This document shows positions 1 to 12,169 of a stretch of DNA of 64,000 nucleotides, one piece after another (positions within the stretch are counted from its first letter, which is position 1; the number at the start of each line of letters is the position of its first letter). The DNA is taken from contig CM062820.1 in the NCBI GenBank assembly GCA_031772625.1, positions 1,071,487,369 through 1,071,551,368 on the forward strand. The letters are read 5' to 3'. Both the position numbers and the translations under genes were made by a program. A model generated the notes under the pieces. The model searched no databases and was not told the DNA's origin. It saw nothing but the letters and a program-made list of their open reading frames with translations. The DNA is from Pinus tabuliformis. Its lineage: Eukaryota; Streptophyta; Pinopsida; Pinales; Pinaceae.

Positions 1-330
1 TCCATCCATTTTTTATTATATCTTGTTTTATAATAGAGAGGAATAAATAGGAGTGGGAGAAAGAGAGAATAACATAAGGGGTTTTAGTGTTTTGTAGCAG
101 TCTGAAAGGCCACAAGTCTCAAGAAACTCCATAGAGTGTCTTCTCCTTTGTAATTGCATTATTTCCATTCCAGAGAAAGAGAGGGAAGATAAACCTCACC
201 TTCCACCTTAGTTTTCCCCATAAGGGTTTCCTAAATTATATCCTATGTACATTGTGGTTGGTGTGTTATTGTATTTTATTATAATCTATTTTTCACATTT
301 ATCTATTACATGCATAACTACGGAAAACAA
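1..330 (+). repeat. Possible LTR remnant
   Basis: The stretch reads like the R/U5 part of a plant Ty1/copia LTR: a purine-rich lead, a short pyrimidine-rich block, then a 'TTTTCCCCATAAGGGTTTCC' stretch of the kind that sits near copia LTR ends, followed by a T-rich tail. No partner LTR, PBS or PPT is visible in the window, so the assignment rests on texture only. Confidence 0.22.
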
Positions 331-1299
331 AAGTTAATAAATCTAGAATGTAAGGAAATTATCCCTAATGGTATATATTTTAGTTTGTTTTCGCATACCT
401 ATTGTGACAAACTATCTCATAGAATATTCACAATAGTTTACGGATCAATTTGACTTGGTCTAATGTGCCTTTATGTAAAGTGTATTTATTTGGTGTGCTT
501 TTATAATTATTTAATGTCATTATTGCAATAATATTATGGACATACAATGATCCAATGCTTCATGTTTTCCTTGGCATGACTCACATTTCATCCATGGATT
601 AACACTTGATTAGTCCATTATCTCTATTTACAAAACATGGAGGCTCATTTTTTAAATGATTCATAATGAGAGATTCATGTGTAAATTAGTTTCTTTTTTA
701 CATTAATATAATTTATTAAGTGGTCTCATTATCGACGTAGTGAATAGATTCCCTCTTTGAGGGTTTTAACGATATAATACAATGTAGTTTCCTTAAGGTG
801 TTCAACCTATGTGGATATATTCTTTTTATTGAACGTGGTATTAGAAACTTTATGAAGAATTGCTTCAATTGTGCATCAAGATCCTAAACTTGTGTCACAT
901 GTGTATCAAATTAATATCTTGATTCTTTGTTTTCTAAACATTTTTGGATTGAGTGAACCATTGTAGTGTGTATCAAGCAATGGTTGTAATTGTAAGTTTT
1001 TTTAGTTTCACCCAAAAAGGTTCTCATTTTCTAAAGATAAAACCATTTATATCATATTTGAAAGTATATAATTTGATTTTTGGTGTTCTATTTTTTTCAT
1101 AATGGTTTAATATTTCATTTATGGTTTTTTTAGTTATATTTTTGGTTTAGTACCTTTTCAATGTTTATATGCTCTTATCCTTGCACTTTGTGAAATATTA
1201 GCAAATTAGAGATATAGTGAAAGTTATTTTCTCTTTTATGAATGGTCTTTGTCTTATTCCTTAATTGATCTCGATGAATTATAAATAGGGAGGAATGTT
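331..1299. other. AT-rich interval, nothing recognised
   Basis: No long reading frame, tandem repeat or element end was found here. It may be the continuation of old LTR sequence. Confidence 0.5.
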
Positions 1300-1978
1300 T
1301 TTTTCCCAGTATTCTAAATAAGATCTAATCATGACCTTATAAAGTTACAAATTTTCAATTACAACTACACTCTATGGCTGAGGAGATGATGGTTGTTTCA
1401 TAATCCTCTGCATCTATCAGGTTATAGCTACCTCCTAGATATGTGTCCTTATGCAACGTCAATCAATATCACATGGTTTATAGTGGGTAGTTGTCATTTG
1501 ATATGGCCCTTGCAAAACCCTTTATTTTTTTGGTGACATATGGACAACGGTTTGGAGGAGCTCATGGCTCAACCTTGCTATGGAAGCATTATCCAGCTAT
1601 AGTCTAACTTCCCTAGGCCACCTCTCTCACCATAAGATATTTCGGCAGCTGACACCCCTACTTTATCCCTATCCCTAGGCATGCAATAGATGGTTTCCCT
1701 TATGGTATTTTTCCAACCACTTTCTTTAGGCTCATGGTGTTATGTAACAGGATCACAAAATAGAAGAAAAGATAGATCAACAACTTGAAAATAAGCCTCT
1801 TCGAGGGCTAAACTTCATTTTACATCACATAAATGAACATTTTTTGGATGATTCAAATACCAAGCCCTCCATTTTGATCAAAGGGGTCAAAATATAATTA
1901 TGGCCTACATAACAATAATAATGTAAGGGCACACCAATAACAATGTAGGAGCTTCACTAGTATTATGGGGATCTAACA
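1300..1978 (-). repeat. Part of 3' LTR of chromovirus G
   Basis: On the minus strand the LTR starts with TGTTAGATCC at 1978, directly after a polypurine tract, and follows the chromodomain end of pol, which is where a chromovirus 3' LTR must lie. The far end could not be placed and 1300 is nominal; the second LTR is outside the window or lost. Confidence 0.45.
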
Positions 1979-1992
1979 TGCCCCTCTCCTTC
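1979..1992 (-). promoter_or_regulatory. Polypurine tract of chromovirus G
   Basis: On the minus strand the bases read GAAGGAGAGGGGCA immediately before the TG of the LTR. This is the expected plus-strand priming site, and it sits just after a C-terminal GQHFFEGEG-like coding end typical of plant chromoviruses. Confidence 0.6.
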
Positions 1993-3733
1993 AAAAAAGT
2001 GTTGTCCTCAATTCTTGAGCCGTTATGGATGCTTCTATATAAAATAATAATCCTCCCATGTGGAATCTTCAATAGGTGGCTTCTTCCACTTAATCAGATA
2101 CTCTGAAATTGATCAAAGTCATAACTTCCTGATTCATCTTTTTGTGATTTCTCCAAGCTCCAATATGATTTTTCCTTCCTCGTCAAGTTCTAGCAATATA
2201 TTTTGAACTGAGAGCTTGTCACCTATAACCTTCTTTAAGCATGAAACATGGAAAACTAGGTGTACACGTGACAAAGCAAGAAGCTCCAATTTGTGTGCCA
2301 TAGTATCAATATTTTGTGACACTCTCTAAGGGCCATAGTACTTAGGTGATAATTTAATATACTTATAAGCTTACTTGAGGGAAATTTTTTTGTATGGTTG
2401 TAGCTGTAAAAATATCCAATCACTAATTTCAAAACTTCTTTCACTATGATGTTGGTCTTCCTATTGTTTCATTCGATTATGTTGCATAGTCAAGTTATCC
2501 TTTAAGAGTTGGAGAACTTGTTGGTGATTCTTGATGTGATCTTCCATTGCTTGAAACTTATAATTTTCTCTTAAATACGATGTGATGGATGGTGGATGAT
2601 ATCCACAAAGATTCATAAATGGGGTTATTTTTGTTGTAGTATGGAAGGAAGTGTTATACCACCATTTTTCCAGAGGTAAGCACTTCAACCATTTTGTTTG
2701 TTTATCCGATACAAAGCAATGAAGATATCCTTCCAAAAATGTCTTCACTATCTCAGTTTTCCCATCAAATTGAGGATTATAATATGAGCTATGAGTTAAT
2801 TGAGTAACTAGACAAGAAAATAATTTTGTCTAAAAAATTCCTGTGAAAATCGGATCTCTATCACTTATAATAATCTTTTGGTTTCCATGTAGATTTTGAA
2901 TTGTTTCCATAAATGCAGTGGCGACTGTACTAGATTTGAAAGGATGAGATAGTGCACAAAATTGTGCATACTTGGTAAGTCTATTAACTATGACCACAAT
3001 GACACTTTTTCCTTCGGACTTGTGTAAACCTATGATAAAATCCATAGAAACCTCCTTCAATCACTGACTTGAAATGGATAATTGTTGTAAAAGGCCTAGG
3101 GTCTTAGTTGTCTCAACTTTATTTTGTTGGCAAACTAAACATTCTGCCACAAAATTTTGAATATCAGATTTAATATTATCCAAAAAAAATCCTTATTGAA
3201 CCTATCGTAAGTTTTTAAAATCCACGAGGGCCTTCCTCTATGAGATGTGTGCAATTCCAAAGGAACCTTTTGTTAGAGTTTAGGGTTCTTACATAAATAT
3301 AAGTGATCTTTGTACCACAGTGAATCATTTTTTTTAGATAAATGTATCAAATGCACTTGGATCTTGCTGAAACTTTTGAATGAGTGTTCACACTTCTTCA
3401 TCATTCTTCCATTCGTCCCTTGCTTCATTTATCCAATCAGGTTGGATAATAGAAATGGCACATAGTGGTGCATCCACATCCTCATCCCTTCTTGAGAGTG
3501 CATCTACACCAACATTTTTATTCCCTTTATTGTAGATGATTTCAAAGTCATAACCCAACATCTTTGTGACCCATTTTTGTTGTTCTTATAAGATAATATT
3601 TGTTCCAAGAAGTATTTAAGACTATCATGATCGATGTTTACATTGAAGTGTCTTCCCATTCGGTAAGTGCACCACTACTTCAAAACATGTAGTATTGCCA
3701 GCATTTCCTTCTCATAAATAGGTTTGTATAAAT
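1993..3733 (-). pseudogene. Decayed Ty3/gypsy chromovirus pol (RNase H, integrase, chromodomain)
   Basis: Read right to left, the pieces occur in pol order. RNase H comes first (a YEKEMLAILHVLK block near 3700, then a DHDSLKYFLEQ-like block and a DALSRRDEDV-like tail). The integrase core follows (2830-3060, MDFIIGLHKSEGKS and ISDRDPIFTG), then the integrase C-terminus (2461-2748) and the VFHVSCLKK segment (2134-2322). A chromodomain stretch with EYLIKWKKPPIEDSTWED lies near 2045-2110. The chromodomain assigns it to the chromovirus branch (Tekay/Del-like), whose integrases target chromatin marks. Stops and frameshifts interrupt every domain, so it is dead. The 5' end stops abruptly at an AC microsatellite, leaving out the reverse transcriptase, protease and gag. 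Confidence 0.85.

Positions 3734-3760
<27 letters not shown>
3734..3760. repeat. (AC)n microsatellite
   Basis: About 13 AC units followed by a short TA run. It lies exactly where the chromovirus RNase H homology ends, so it may mark a breakpoint. Confidence 0.9.
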
Positions 3761-3767
<7 letters not shown>

Positions 3768-4429
3768 TGTTTTAAATATTACATGTTAACTTAACATAAA
3801 ATGAATTGCACATCTTGTAATATTCAAAATATTATTTTTACATGCCATCTCTCAAAATCCATATTAAGTAGTGAATAAATTACATATCTTCCTCACACTA
3901 AAAAGTGATTTTTTTTTTACTTTCTTTTGCTTTATCTCTATATAAAGTTGATATAAAATTAAGGTGGAAATTGAGGTATTTTATTTATGACTGAAATTAA
4001 TAACATTATGCGGCCACATTTTCCTCATATTGGACTATAGAGTGCCTCTATACATAATAAATGATACATGTCCATCATTTTGCATTAAGATTATTAGAGT
4101 TTATTAAAATATCTGATATTTATTAATATATAAATAAAAATAAATAGTATTTACTTATTAGCATACGACATTATTCTAAATAAAAAATTTAAAATAATTT
4201 AATGTATCATTTACCAAAATTAATTAAAATATAAAAAAAATATTAATACATAATTCAACATTATCATTATTTTATGTGTAAAAGAAAGATAATAATAAAT
4301 TCAATTTAACAAGAAAGGAACTAAGAGAAATATTCACTCTAAACACATTTTTATTACACACATATTTTATAATTATATTATGTATAACATCATCATAATA
4401 ATAATAATTTTATTTTCGCCAGTCAAAAA
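3761..4429. other. Very AT-rich interval, nothing recognised
   Basis: Low-complexity A/T sequence with short AATAAT and TTAAAAT runs; no coding potential on either strand. Confidence 0.6.
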
Positions 4430-6150
4430 CTTTCTATTCATTCAACCAAAGGTTACAACATGTTTTCTTATAATATATTGATCTTTCAGCCTCAATCCTA
4501 CTGGATTTGTTGGTCAAAAGGGAAACACAAAAGCTAATTACAAAGTGCCAAAATTTGTTGAGAATCCAAAAGCAAAATTACCAAAGACTTCTAAGATAAA
4601 GATATATCCCACAAACATCAGGGATTGAGATGATTGACTGGTATAGGAATACTCAGTACTTGTGCTGAAGGAGAAGGAGACTCGCAATCACCATGAAAAT
4701 GAAACTCTAAGTGTGTAATCCTTTCCTCCATGTGGTCCATGAACTCCTCCAACCTCAGTCTACCCTGTCAGAGTGACGCCAAATGGTTAAGCATGTTCCA
4801 CTAGTTTTGCTGAAGATCGTTCATGAAGCTTATGGCTTTGTTTTGGTCATCATGGTGGTCTTGTTCCAATTTCTCCATAAGAAAGATAATGTGCCACAAC
4901 CAGGTGTCTAAAGAGTCGAAAGGGGGAGGAAGGTCGACACGGTCAAGAGAAGGGGTCTAGTTAAAATCCACTTCCTCCTCTAACTCTTCTTCTATTTCAC
5001 CTCCTCCCCCTCTTACCAGAGCTTTCCCTCAGTAATCTACTCGTTTCCCCCATGGACCTAACTCCATTTGTGCTATTCCTCATTGTCTAAACATTCTCAA
5101 CCCAACTCCAACATGCTTGAAGGCACACATTTTCTCTGACACTACATATAGGTTCAACAAAAGTGCAACTACCATGGGACCAATCATGAAATTACGCCAA
5201 TGTCAAACCCAAACCTCGCTTAAAGGAGGTAGCACTTGGCTAAGGAAAACACTTCTGTCTACAAGGATATTATTCCATGGTTATACCAAACTCCTCCCTT
5301 TAACAATAGTTATTTTGACCAAGTTAACACTGCAGCCCTCTGGGTAGCAGGAGAATGCACAATACTTTGTGAGCACACCAGAAAACCAAAATCTGTTATG
5401 TCATAAATAAGGCCTGCATATGATGATAATTGGCTATGAATTACCACCCTCAACTGAGTTACATGGATGGGAATATCTCTGAAGTTAGGGATAGAGCGCA
5501 TCATTCCTAAAGCCCCACCAATCACTAACTCCAAATTTTGGTCGAGGGCTTGTAAATGCTAGAATATACTCCCATTGACCCCAAAATAAAACCATACAAT
5601 AGAATCCCCCCCCCCCCCCCCCCCAACAACCAGGAAGAAATATTTTCTTAAGAAGGTCACATGAGTAGACAAGGAGACTTGCCAATATTCTAGAAGGAAA
5701 AATCCAATCTTAGGACGTTCCTTCAACTGTTGAATCCTGTGAGCTTTGTTTCTTTACAAGAATTTTCTAGCAAACCAATAGGACCCAACTCTTTATCTAC
5801 CCTTGATCCCAAACTTGACACAGTTTACCCCCCACAACACCAGCCAAAAAACTCCACCTGCCATTAGAAATTCCAAATGAAAAGCACCAAAAGCAAAGTA
5901 GCATGCACAAGTTGGTGACCTATGCATACTTTTCGTAATCACCTTCACCCTCCTAACTTCCCATAACCAAGCTTTCACTCTTCCAGCTAAAGCTCACCAA
6001 CCCATTATTAAATCTATGATCGGACATCTTGAAGGTTCTGTGCATAATGAAATGCATGCCACTAGCTTGCCACATGTACCTCAAATCAAAGTGTGGGAGG
6101 GAGTAATTCCCCATCCCCTTCCTCATGCTCGTTGGCTTCCACCCTCATTG
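4430..6150 (-). pseudogene. Unidentified decayed coding-like region
   Basis: On the minus strand, fragments in several frames are protein-like but match no family I recognise. They include a piece at 5310-5534 (IPNFRDIPIHVTQLRVVIHS) and one at 5793-5978. A charged, helix-prone C-terminal stretch at about 4650-5000 has repeated Glu/His/Asp, such as EEFMDHMEERITHLEF. After it comes a 3'-UTR-like tail. Stops and frameshifts break it throughout. The helical acidic tail resembles the accessory ORFs of plant retroelements, but that is only a resemblance. It could equally be a decayed host transcript. Confidence 0.25.
5606..5624. repeat. C(19) homopolymer
   Basis: Nineteen consecutive C on the plus strand (G on the minus strand), inside the unidentified coding-like stretch, where it reads as poly-Gly. 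Its length is probably unreliable in an assembly. Confidence 0.95.
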
Positions 6151-6204
6151 AGGGAACAATAATTATTTTAAATCAATTATAATTTATGATTATTTTAAAT
6201 TATA

Positions 6205-6206
<2 letters not shown>

Positions 6207-6256
<50 letters not shown>
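6207..6256. repeat. (TA)n microsatellite
   Basis: About 25 uninterrupted TA units. Confidence 0.95.
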
Positions 6257-6258
<2 letters not shown>

Positions 6259-7599
6259 CATTGTATCTTTTAACCTTTAAGTAAGTGAGATTTTTTTTAA
6301 CTTCAGAATTACTCAACAACCAAACTTAGGTCATTATAGCAATATAATTTATATGAATTCAATCTGAATCGAAAAAACAATTGTCATTGTTCTCAACCAC
6401 CATAAACAAATCCAATAAACCTAAATATACATATCGTTAAAATATTATAATTTTTATTTTAATTACCATATAAAATTTATTTAAACAAAACTATTTAAAA
6501 TATCCACAGGGGCCTATTTATATAATGTATCTATTTCATGGACTCTGTGTGTGTATATACTTTAATATGTTTTAATTTATTTTTTTACATATTAAAATTA
6601 TGATAGTGATTATTAACATTCATTGAGATCAAAATTGGTTTTATGCTTTAAAAACGGCATGGGATTACTTGAATTTATTTAAAATTTTATTTTTGTGTTT
6701 AAAATGCATTAGAAGAGATGCTCTAGAATCACCATGGGGGCTCCACTGGGGGAGCAATACCATACCACATGGGTTCATATTGGGGTATATATTGAGGAAA
6801 AAAATGGCATAATATATTGGGGGATATATAGGGGGTAAAGGGTTTTTATATTGGAAGGTATAAAAAATGGAGTTCAAAGTTAATGAAAAAATATAAAGGG
6901 GTATAAAAAATGTTAATGAAAAAATGGATACCTACAATATCTAGTGGAAGTAGGGGTTTTTTAAATTGGGAATGTGTATTGGGTTCGTATTGGTAGGGGG
7001 TTAAATAATGTGATTTTTAGGGGTATTTTCCAATATGTAGTCAAATTAAGGGTATTGTTTAATATGCCATGAATGCACGTGATAGGACAAAGGTTCATTG
7101 AGTGAAGCCCCTGTGAGAATCACCATAGTTTTGATAAATTAAAAGGCCAAGAAGGTCATTATTATGACAAATATTTTGAAATTTTCATCTAGTTTGGGTA
7201 TACCTAGGACACTATAAGAGAGAGTGTGCTTTGTCATCAACCCTCTTAGTGTCACAATTCTTTTATCCCATGACTTTTTGAAAAATGTCCATAGGCCAAT
7301 TCTACTATGAGCTCCTGAGAGTTTATTCTTATTTTAGCAATGTGAGACCATTTTATTGTCATTAAATTGACTAGTAATTGATCTCATGCCTTTACCCCTA
7401 TAACTGACAATAAATCTGGAACCTAAACTAAGATTTCATTGGATGTTTTCTTTGTTCTAGTCAAAACATAGATATATGTTTGATCTTCTGTATTAGGGTT
7501 GACAACCTCCTTGCAATATCTTAATTTATTTCTATCCTCTAAATCTTTATTGTACCACAAATTCTCCATAAATTTAGATGCAATGATAACTTTAATATT
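6257..7599. other. AT-rich interval, nothing recognised
   Basis: Contains a G-run-rich patch (6720-7060) with repeated GGGGTATA-like words but no clear unit. Short reading frames on the minus strand near 7423-7614 have no recognisable family. Confidence 0.5.
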
Positions 7600-8280
7600 A
7601 TTAGTGTCGTGCATAATTACTTATTCATTTATTCTTAATTATTTATTTAAGATTGTATGTTTAGTACATCCTCGATTGAGCTATAGTTGGCTTGGTTGGA
7701 ATTGAAGTATTTTCGAGTCCTCTTGTTGTCTAGGTTGTTTATCTTGCTCTTGTACCCTCAATACCTAACTATATCCATGGTCTCAATGGGTGAAAGACTC
7801 GTTACTATGAAGAGGATAGTATGGGGTGTATTTCCTTTAATTTTTAAGATTAAATAAGTTTTTAAATTCTTCTAGAGTTTCTTTATGTTTCTCCAAGGTT
7901 GTCTAGAGATATTGTATCCTCAAACTTCACACTCATATAAGATAATAGGAGTGAAGAGAGTCTTAAGAAAGAGTTTTTCTTTAACTCACAATCAAATGTT
8001 TGTTGACTTACAATTGTTTTCAAGCCCATAGTAAGCATTCCACTTTCCATTTATTATTTTCTCAATTCTTTGGTTCTAGTGGAGTTTGTATGATTATTGT
8101 TTCTAATATTTGTAGGAAGGAACTTTCTCCGAATTACTATGGTCATACATGAAAGTATCATTGGTATTCTCTTTAGATTTCATTATCATAACCTTGATTT
8201 TATCAATTTTGACAATCATACTTATACTAGAATAAAAGTATTTCAAAAATCTTAATTACTTAGAAGCTTCTTACTATAAA
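7600..8280 (-). pseudogene. LINE (L1-type) reverse transcriptase C-terminal fragment
   Basis: Minus-strand translation, allowing stops and frameshifts, gives the sequence that follows the RT catalytic core of plant L1-type LINEs. A KIINGKWNAYYGLENNCK-like block near 8060 is followed by an EKLFLRLSSLLLSYECEV-like block near 7950, and then a tail related to 'NTPYPILL..E'. There is no endonuclease, no poly(A) tail and no target-site duplication in sight, so this is an internal piece of an old 5'-truncated copy. The family call rests on motif order rather than on catalytic residues. Confidence 0.45.
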
Positions 8281-8289
8281 AACATTGTT

Positions 8290-8621
8290 ATCAACATAAA
8301 ACTGAAAAAATAATAACTATGTAAAAAAAATCAAACCAACAAAACATGCATTTCCTAAACAACATTCCAACTTAACTATAAATAATACCTACCCGTAATT
8401 TAACAAGAAACTTTTTGTTAGTTTTAAGCTTTAACTCTAACACACACACACACACATATATATATTATCATCATAAAAATGAAAAATAATAACTATGTAA
8501 AAAAATCAAACCAACAAAACATGAATTTTCTAAACAACATTCCAACTTAAGTATAAATAATACCTACCCATAATTTAGCAAGAAACTTTTTGTTAGTTTT
8601 AATATTTAACTCTAACACACA

Positions 8622-8660
<39 letters not shown>
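8290..8660. repeat. Tandem duplication (about 178 bp x 2), each copy ending in (AC)n
   Basis: The segment beginning ATCAACATAAAACTG at 8290 is repeated from 8468 with a few substitutions. Both copies contain the block 'AACATTCCAACTTAA' and end in an AC run (8439-8456 and 8614-8657). The second run is much longer. Confidence 0.85.
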
Positions 8661-8661
<1 letters not shown>

Positions 8662-8990
8662 GTTTACTCGAAACTCAACAAAATATTTAATAGCTTTGAT
8701 TGGTTGGTTTTAACCAAATATTTAAGTTGTAGTTCAAATGTTTTACATTTTAGAGGGTTTTTAGGTATATTTTTTTGGTCAAGTTGATCCAAAACCTAGA
8801 AGGATTTTGTTGGAATCACAAGTTTGATATGTGAACTCTATAAAATATGGGTACCCCAAAGGTTTTTTAGGGTGTTGAATTAATTTATGCATTCAAAAGC
8901 ATATTTTAAATAACAAAAAAACATGATATGTTGAAAAATTGTTTTCTTTGGGTTTGACCAAAATATTCAAAATGTATATTAGTTAGACAA
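8661..8990. other. Spacer, nothing recognised
   Basis: AT-rich sequence. The minus-strand frame of the neighbouring decayed ORF runs on to 8906, but its last residues are low-complexity and probably past the true end. Confidence 0.5.
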
Positions 8991-10390
8991 TTCCAATATA
9001 TATTTAAAATAAGAATGGTAACTTTTTGAGAATTGGTAACTTCGAAAAGGGTTGTGCTGACACTCTTTCTCCTATCAAAAACAATATGATGGGGGTCATA
9101 TTGCCATATTTCTCCCAACTGAAAATGGAACTCTTTCATTTTGTCTTCAACATGAGTTAGAGCTTGTCTAGAATTAACAATGAATGGACCCACAATATTC
9201 CCTAGCTTGAACATGTATCCTTTATGCCTAGGAAGAAAGTGGACCTGGTCCACATATAAGCTTTGTCTAATAAATTTCGAAGAGAAAATCATCACGGGCA
9301 TGAAGATTGACAATATATAGGGTTTCTCATCAAGTCCATACAACTTGGTCTCAGTGAAATCCTTAAATAGATACCAATCCCCCACTTTAGCATCTTTTAT
9401 TAGTTGTAGTAACTTCTTCTGTTGTGGTAGAACCCTTAGAGGTGGTGCAATATTCAAAATAGCATAAACAATAGCCATAAAAGTGGACAAAAAGCTAGAA
9501 AACCGGTGATTTTCATACTTTCTCTTGACTATACTTGTCCATTCGACCACAAATTTTCTCTAGTGTTTAGAATCAAATGTGGTGAGACCTAGGTACTCAA
9601 ATTTTTCAATATGAACATATAGGAATAAGTAGTCTATGATGGATGGATATCTAAAAATATGGGCAACAATGAACTTCTTAAACTGGAGATTAATGGATTT
9701 AGTTAGGAATGCAGGTATGTCTAAATAATGAGTGCAGTCTAACATGTGGCTCAGAAACCCTAAGGATGACTTAGTCACATTGGTGATTTCATCTTCCCCA
9801 AGTAGCACCAAAATTGAGGTAAATACCTTCTATGAATCTTGAGGAAATATATACATAAGATAGGTTTCAGTTGGTTGAGGGGTTGTTGCCCCTAATGCTG
9901 AAGTCATTACAAACAAGGATAATTTATTTTTTTCTAATAATTGAGTGAAATCTAGAGTCAGTGAGTCTTTATTGAGTAGCTTTTGGTTTTGGAGATCATG
10001 AAAACAAAAAGCCCCGTGAAAGAGGTCGAATGTGACTTAAAGAATAACTTCTCCTATGGAAGATGCAACACAACTTATCTGAGGAACATAGGTAGAAGAA
10101 AGCCAAGTTATAAACTCAGGAAAGTGGTAAGTGGTTGGGATTAACACATAATACAAATCATAATTCACTACTCTAAAATAATCTCATCTTCTTAGAAAAT
10201 ATTCCCAAGAGTCACGACAAAATTGGTCGAAGTCCAATAGGCATCTCGGGTCATTCATCTTTTTTTCAGTATCCATCAAGGGTTCTTGAGTGGAGGGGTT
10301 AGAGGTTGCTAGATTTTTGGGGGGTTTAGAAACATATTTAACTTCAACATGATGATAATTGAGTCTAGTGAAGTGTATAAGTACCTAAAA
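8991..10390 (-). pseudogene. Decayed 466-codon reading frame, family not recognised
   Basis: A single minus-strand frame stays protein-like from about 10390 to 8990, broken only by four stop codons at 10184-10186, 10037-10039, 9830-9832 and 9560-9562. The distances between the stops are exact multiples of three, so no frameshift is needed. Landmarks, in order: a Pro/Lys-rich start, an aromatic block (NYDLYYVLIPTTYHFPEFI), a hydrophobic block around 9600-9800 (IPAFLTKSINLQFKKF, HIFRYPSI) and a well-kept C-terminal block around 9080-9420 (VGDWYLFKDFTE, IFMPVMIFSSKFIRQ, GPFIVNSRQA, WQYDPHHIV, then RRK). No zinc knuckle or catalytic motif is seen. It sits beside retroelements and may be an accessory or gag-like ORF of one, but I cannot name the family. 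Confidence 0.5.
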
Positions 10391-10716
10391 CTAGAAGAAA
10401 GCGGTGGAAGTCATACTATCATGTTTGTGACATGACCTCACCATCGAATGAAAGGTAGTTTTTGGTTTGAAAGGGACGAGGAATGGGAAATAATTATAAA
10501 CAAAAACCTTTTACTCGTTTGAGTTTGATAAGAGTGGGAAATTCGATGGAATGTGCATGGGACAAGACTAATGATGTGACAGAGAAATGACGTGGGTAAT
10601 GAGGTAGGTGAATGACTCAGGAGGTGGATGGTAGAGGATGTAAGGTGGAGTGGGGTTGATATGGTAGGGTGAGGTGGTAGGCATGCTTTATTGGAAAATG
10701 GAGGCCACATGATGAG
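10391..10716. other. Spacer rich in GGTGG/GTAGG words
   Basis: Purine-skewed sequence without a clear repeat unit. It ends in ATGAG, the five bases flanking copia A, whose duplicate cannot be checked because the other end of A is truncated. Confidence 0.5.
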
Positions 10717-11715
10717 TGTTGAGAAATCTATAGGGCTATAGTTAGGATGATTTGTTTTAAACTTGATAATTGCTTGTGATGTATTTTACCTTTTATTACT
10801 TATTAGCTTATTCTCTTATTCTTATGTTATTGTTATCATAAAAGAACTACCAAAACAAGAAGATCAATAGTACATAGGATATAGGCTACAAGCCCGGACC
10901 AAAACCTCTCCACTTGAGTGGAAAACCCACAAATCTCTTCTCTTCTTATAGATTCTTCAAATGACAAATTCCAAGACCTCCATACCAAGGCTAATACCCT
11001 TCCAAGACCAAGTCCAACCTTCCTGATGATGTTCTTCCTTTGTCCAATTCAAGCCTAGTCAAATCTCTTCTAGCTGCACAATTTTGACTTCCAACTACAG
11101 AATTTCAACCTCTACTGCAAGTCTGAAACTTTTGGCACCTCCAATAGTTGTTGCCTCCACACATATGAGAAAATAGAGGGATTCTAAGGACTCCTTTGAA
11201 CTTAACTTGAATTTATCTTTCTTCTAGGGCTTATGGATGACCTAATAGACCTTCCCTCAACCTTTTTTCTTCAATTTATCCAAGTTTGATCTTATAGTAG
11301 TAAAATCCTAGCCTCCTTCCTTCGCACATGTGAAAGGAGAGAGAGAAAACCCAAACACTTGTCCTCCATCCTTCTTCCTTCCTTGCTAGCCTTCTTATTC
11401 TTCTCCTTTACTTGAATGATGAGAGAATTATTGATGTCAATAGGAGGTTGATTTCCCTACTATATATAGGATTCCATGGTGGACAATGTGCCTGATGGGA
11501 TCTTCTTCATATGACAATGACTATTTTGACTTCTTGACCTTGGGAAAAACCCTAGAAGCACTCAATGAGTGATTGAACTCTAAATAAAATACCTTGATCA
11601 TGAAACCCATGCTACAAAAATAAAAATAATAATTTTCTTTCATTTTACCATATATAAGAATCAAAAGTACATTTCATATTGATGAAGACTGAACCTAGTT
11701 ACACAATTTTCAACA
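10717..11715 (-). repeat. 3' LTR of copia A
   Basis: 999 bp bounded by TGTTGA and TCAACA, a perfect 6-bp inverted repeat. It matches the right-hand LTR at 33539 over most of its length with many substitutions. A TATATATA box lies on the minus strand around 11462-11470. Confidence 0.9.
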
Positions 11716-11730
11716 CTCCCTCTTAACTAG
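11716..11730 (-). promoter_or_regulatory. Polypurine tract of copia A
   Basis: The minus strand reads CTAGTTAAGAGGGAG immediately before the TGTTGA of the 3' LTR. Confidence 0.8.
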
Positions 11731-12169
11731 GTAGGTATATATAAATGGTACACGAACATTCTCAAACTGAAGAGATCTCATAATAAGAGTCAGAATTGTA
11801 AGCCATCTCTGTTCATCATACCAACTGACATTGTTACATAGCAAGGCCTTGACTAACAACTCTATCTCTCCACAAGATCACAACACAATGCTGGCAAGAC
11901 CAATGATTGATAGACACCATCATCGTTGTCTCTCAAGGAACATACCACACCCGCATGTTCACATAGTATGTCATTTTAGAACAATTCCTCTCTTGAAATG
12001 ACACATCCTCAAGGAATCTCCTCTTCAACAACTCTTACCTTGGATGCCATACCTCATCCTCAAAGAGTATCTGAAGCCAAATTCCTACCCAATCCTACAT
12101 TCTTTCTTCACAAAGTGAAGACAAGAATGATGTGTCTATCTCTCCCACTCAACTAGGGAGGATATATTA

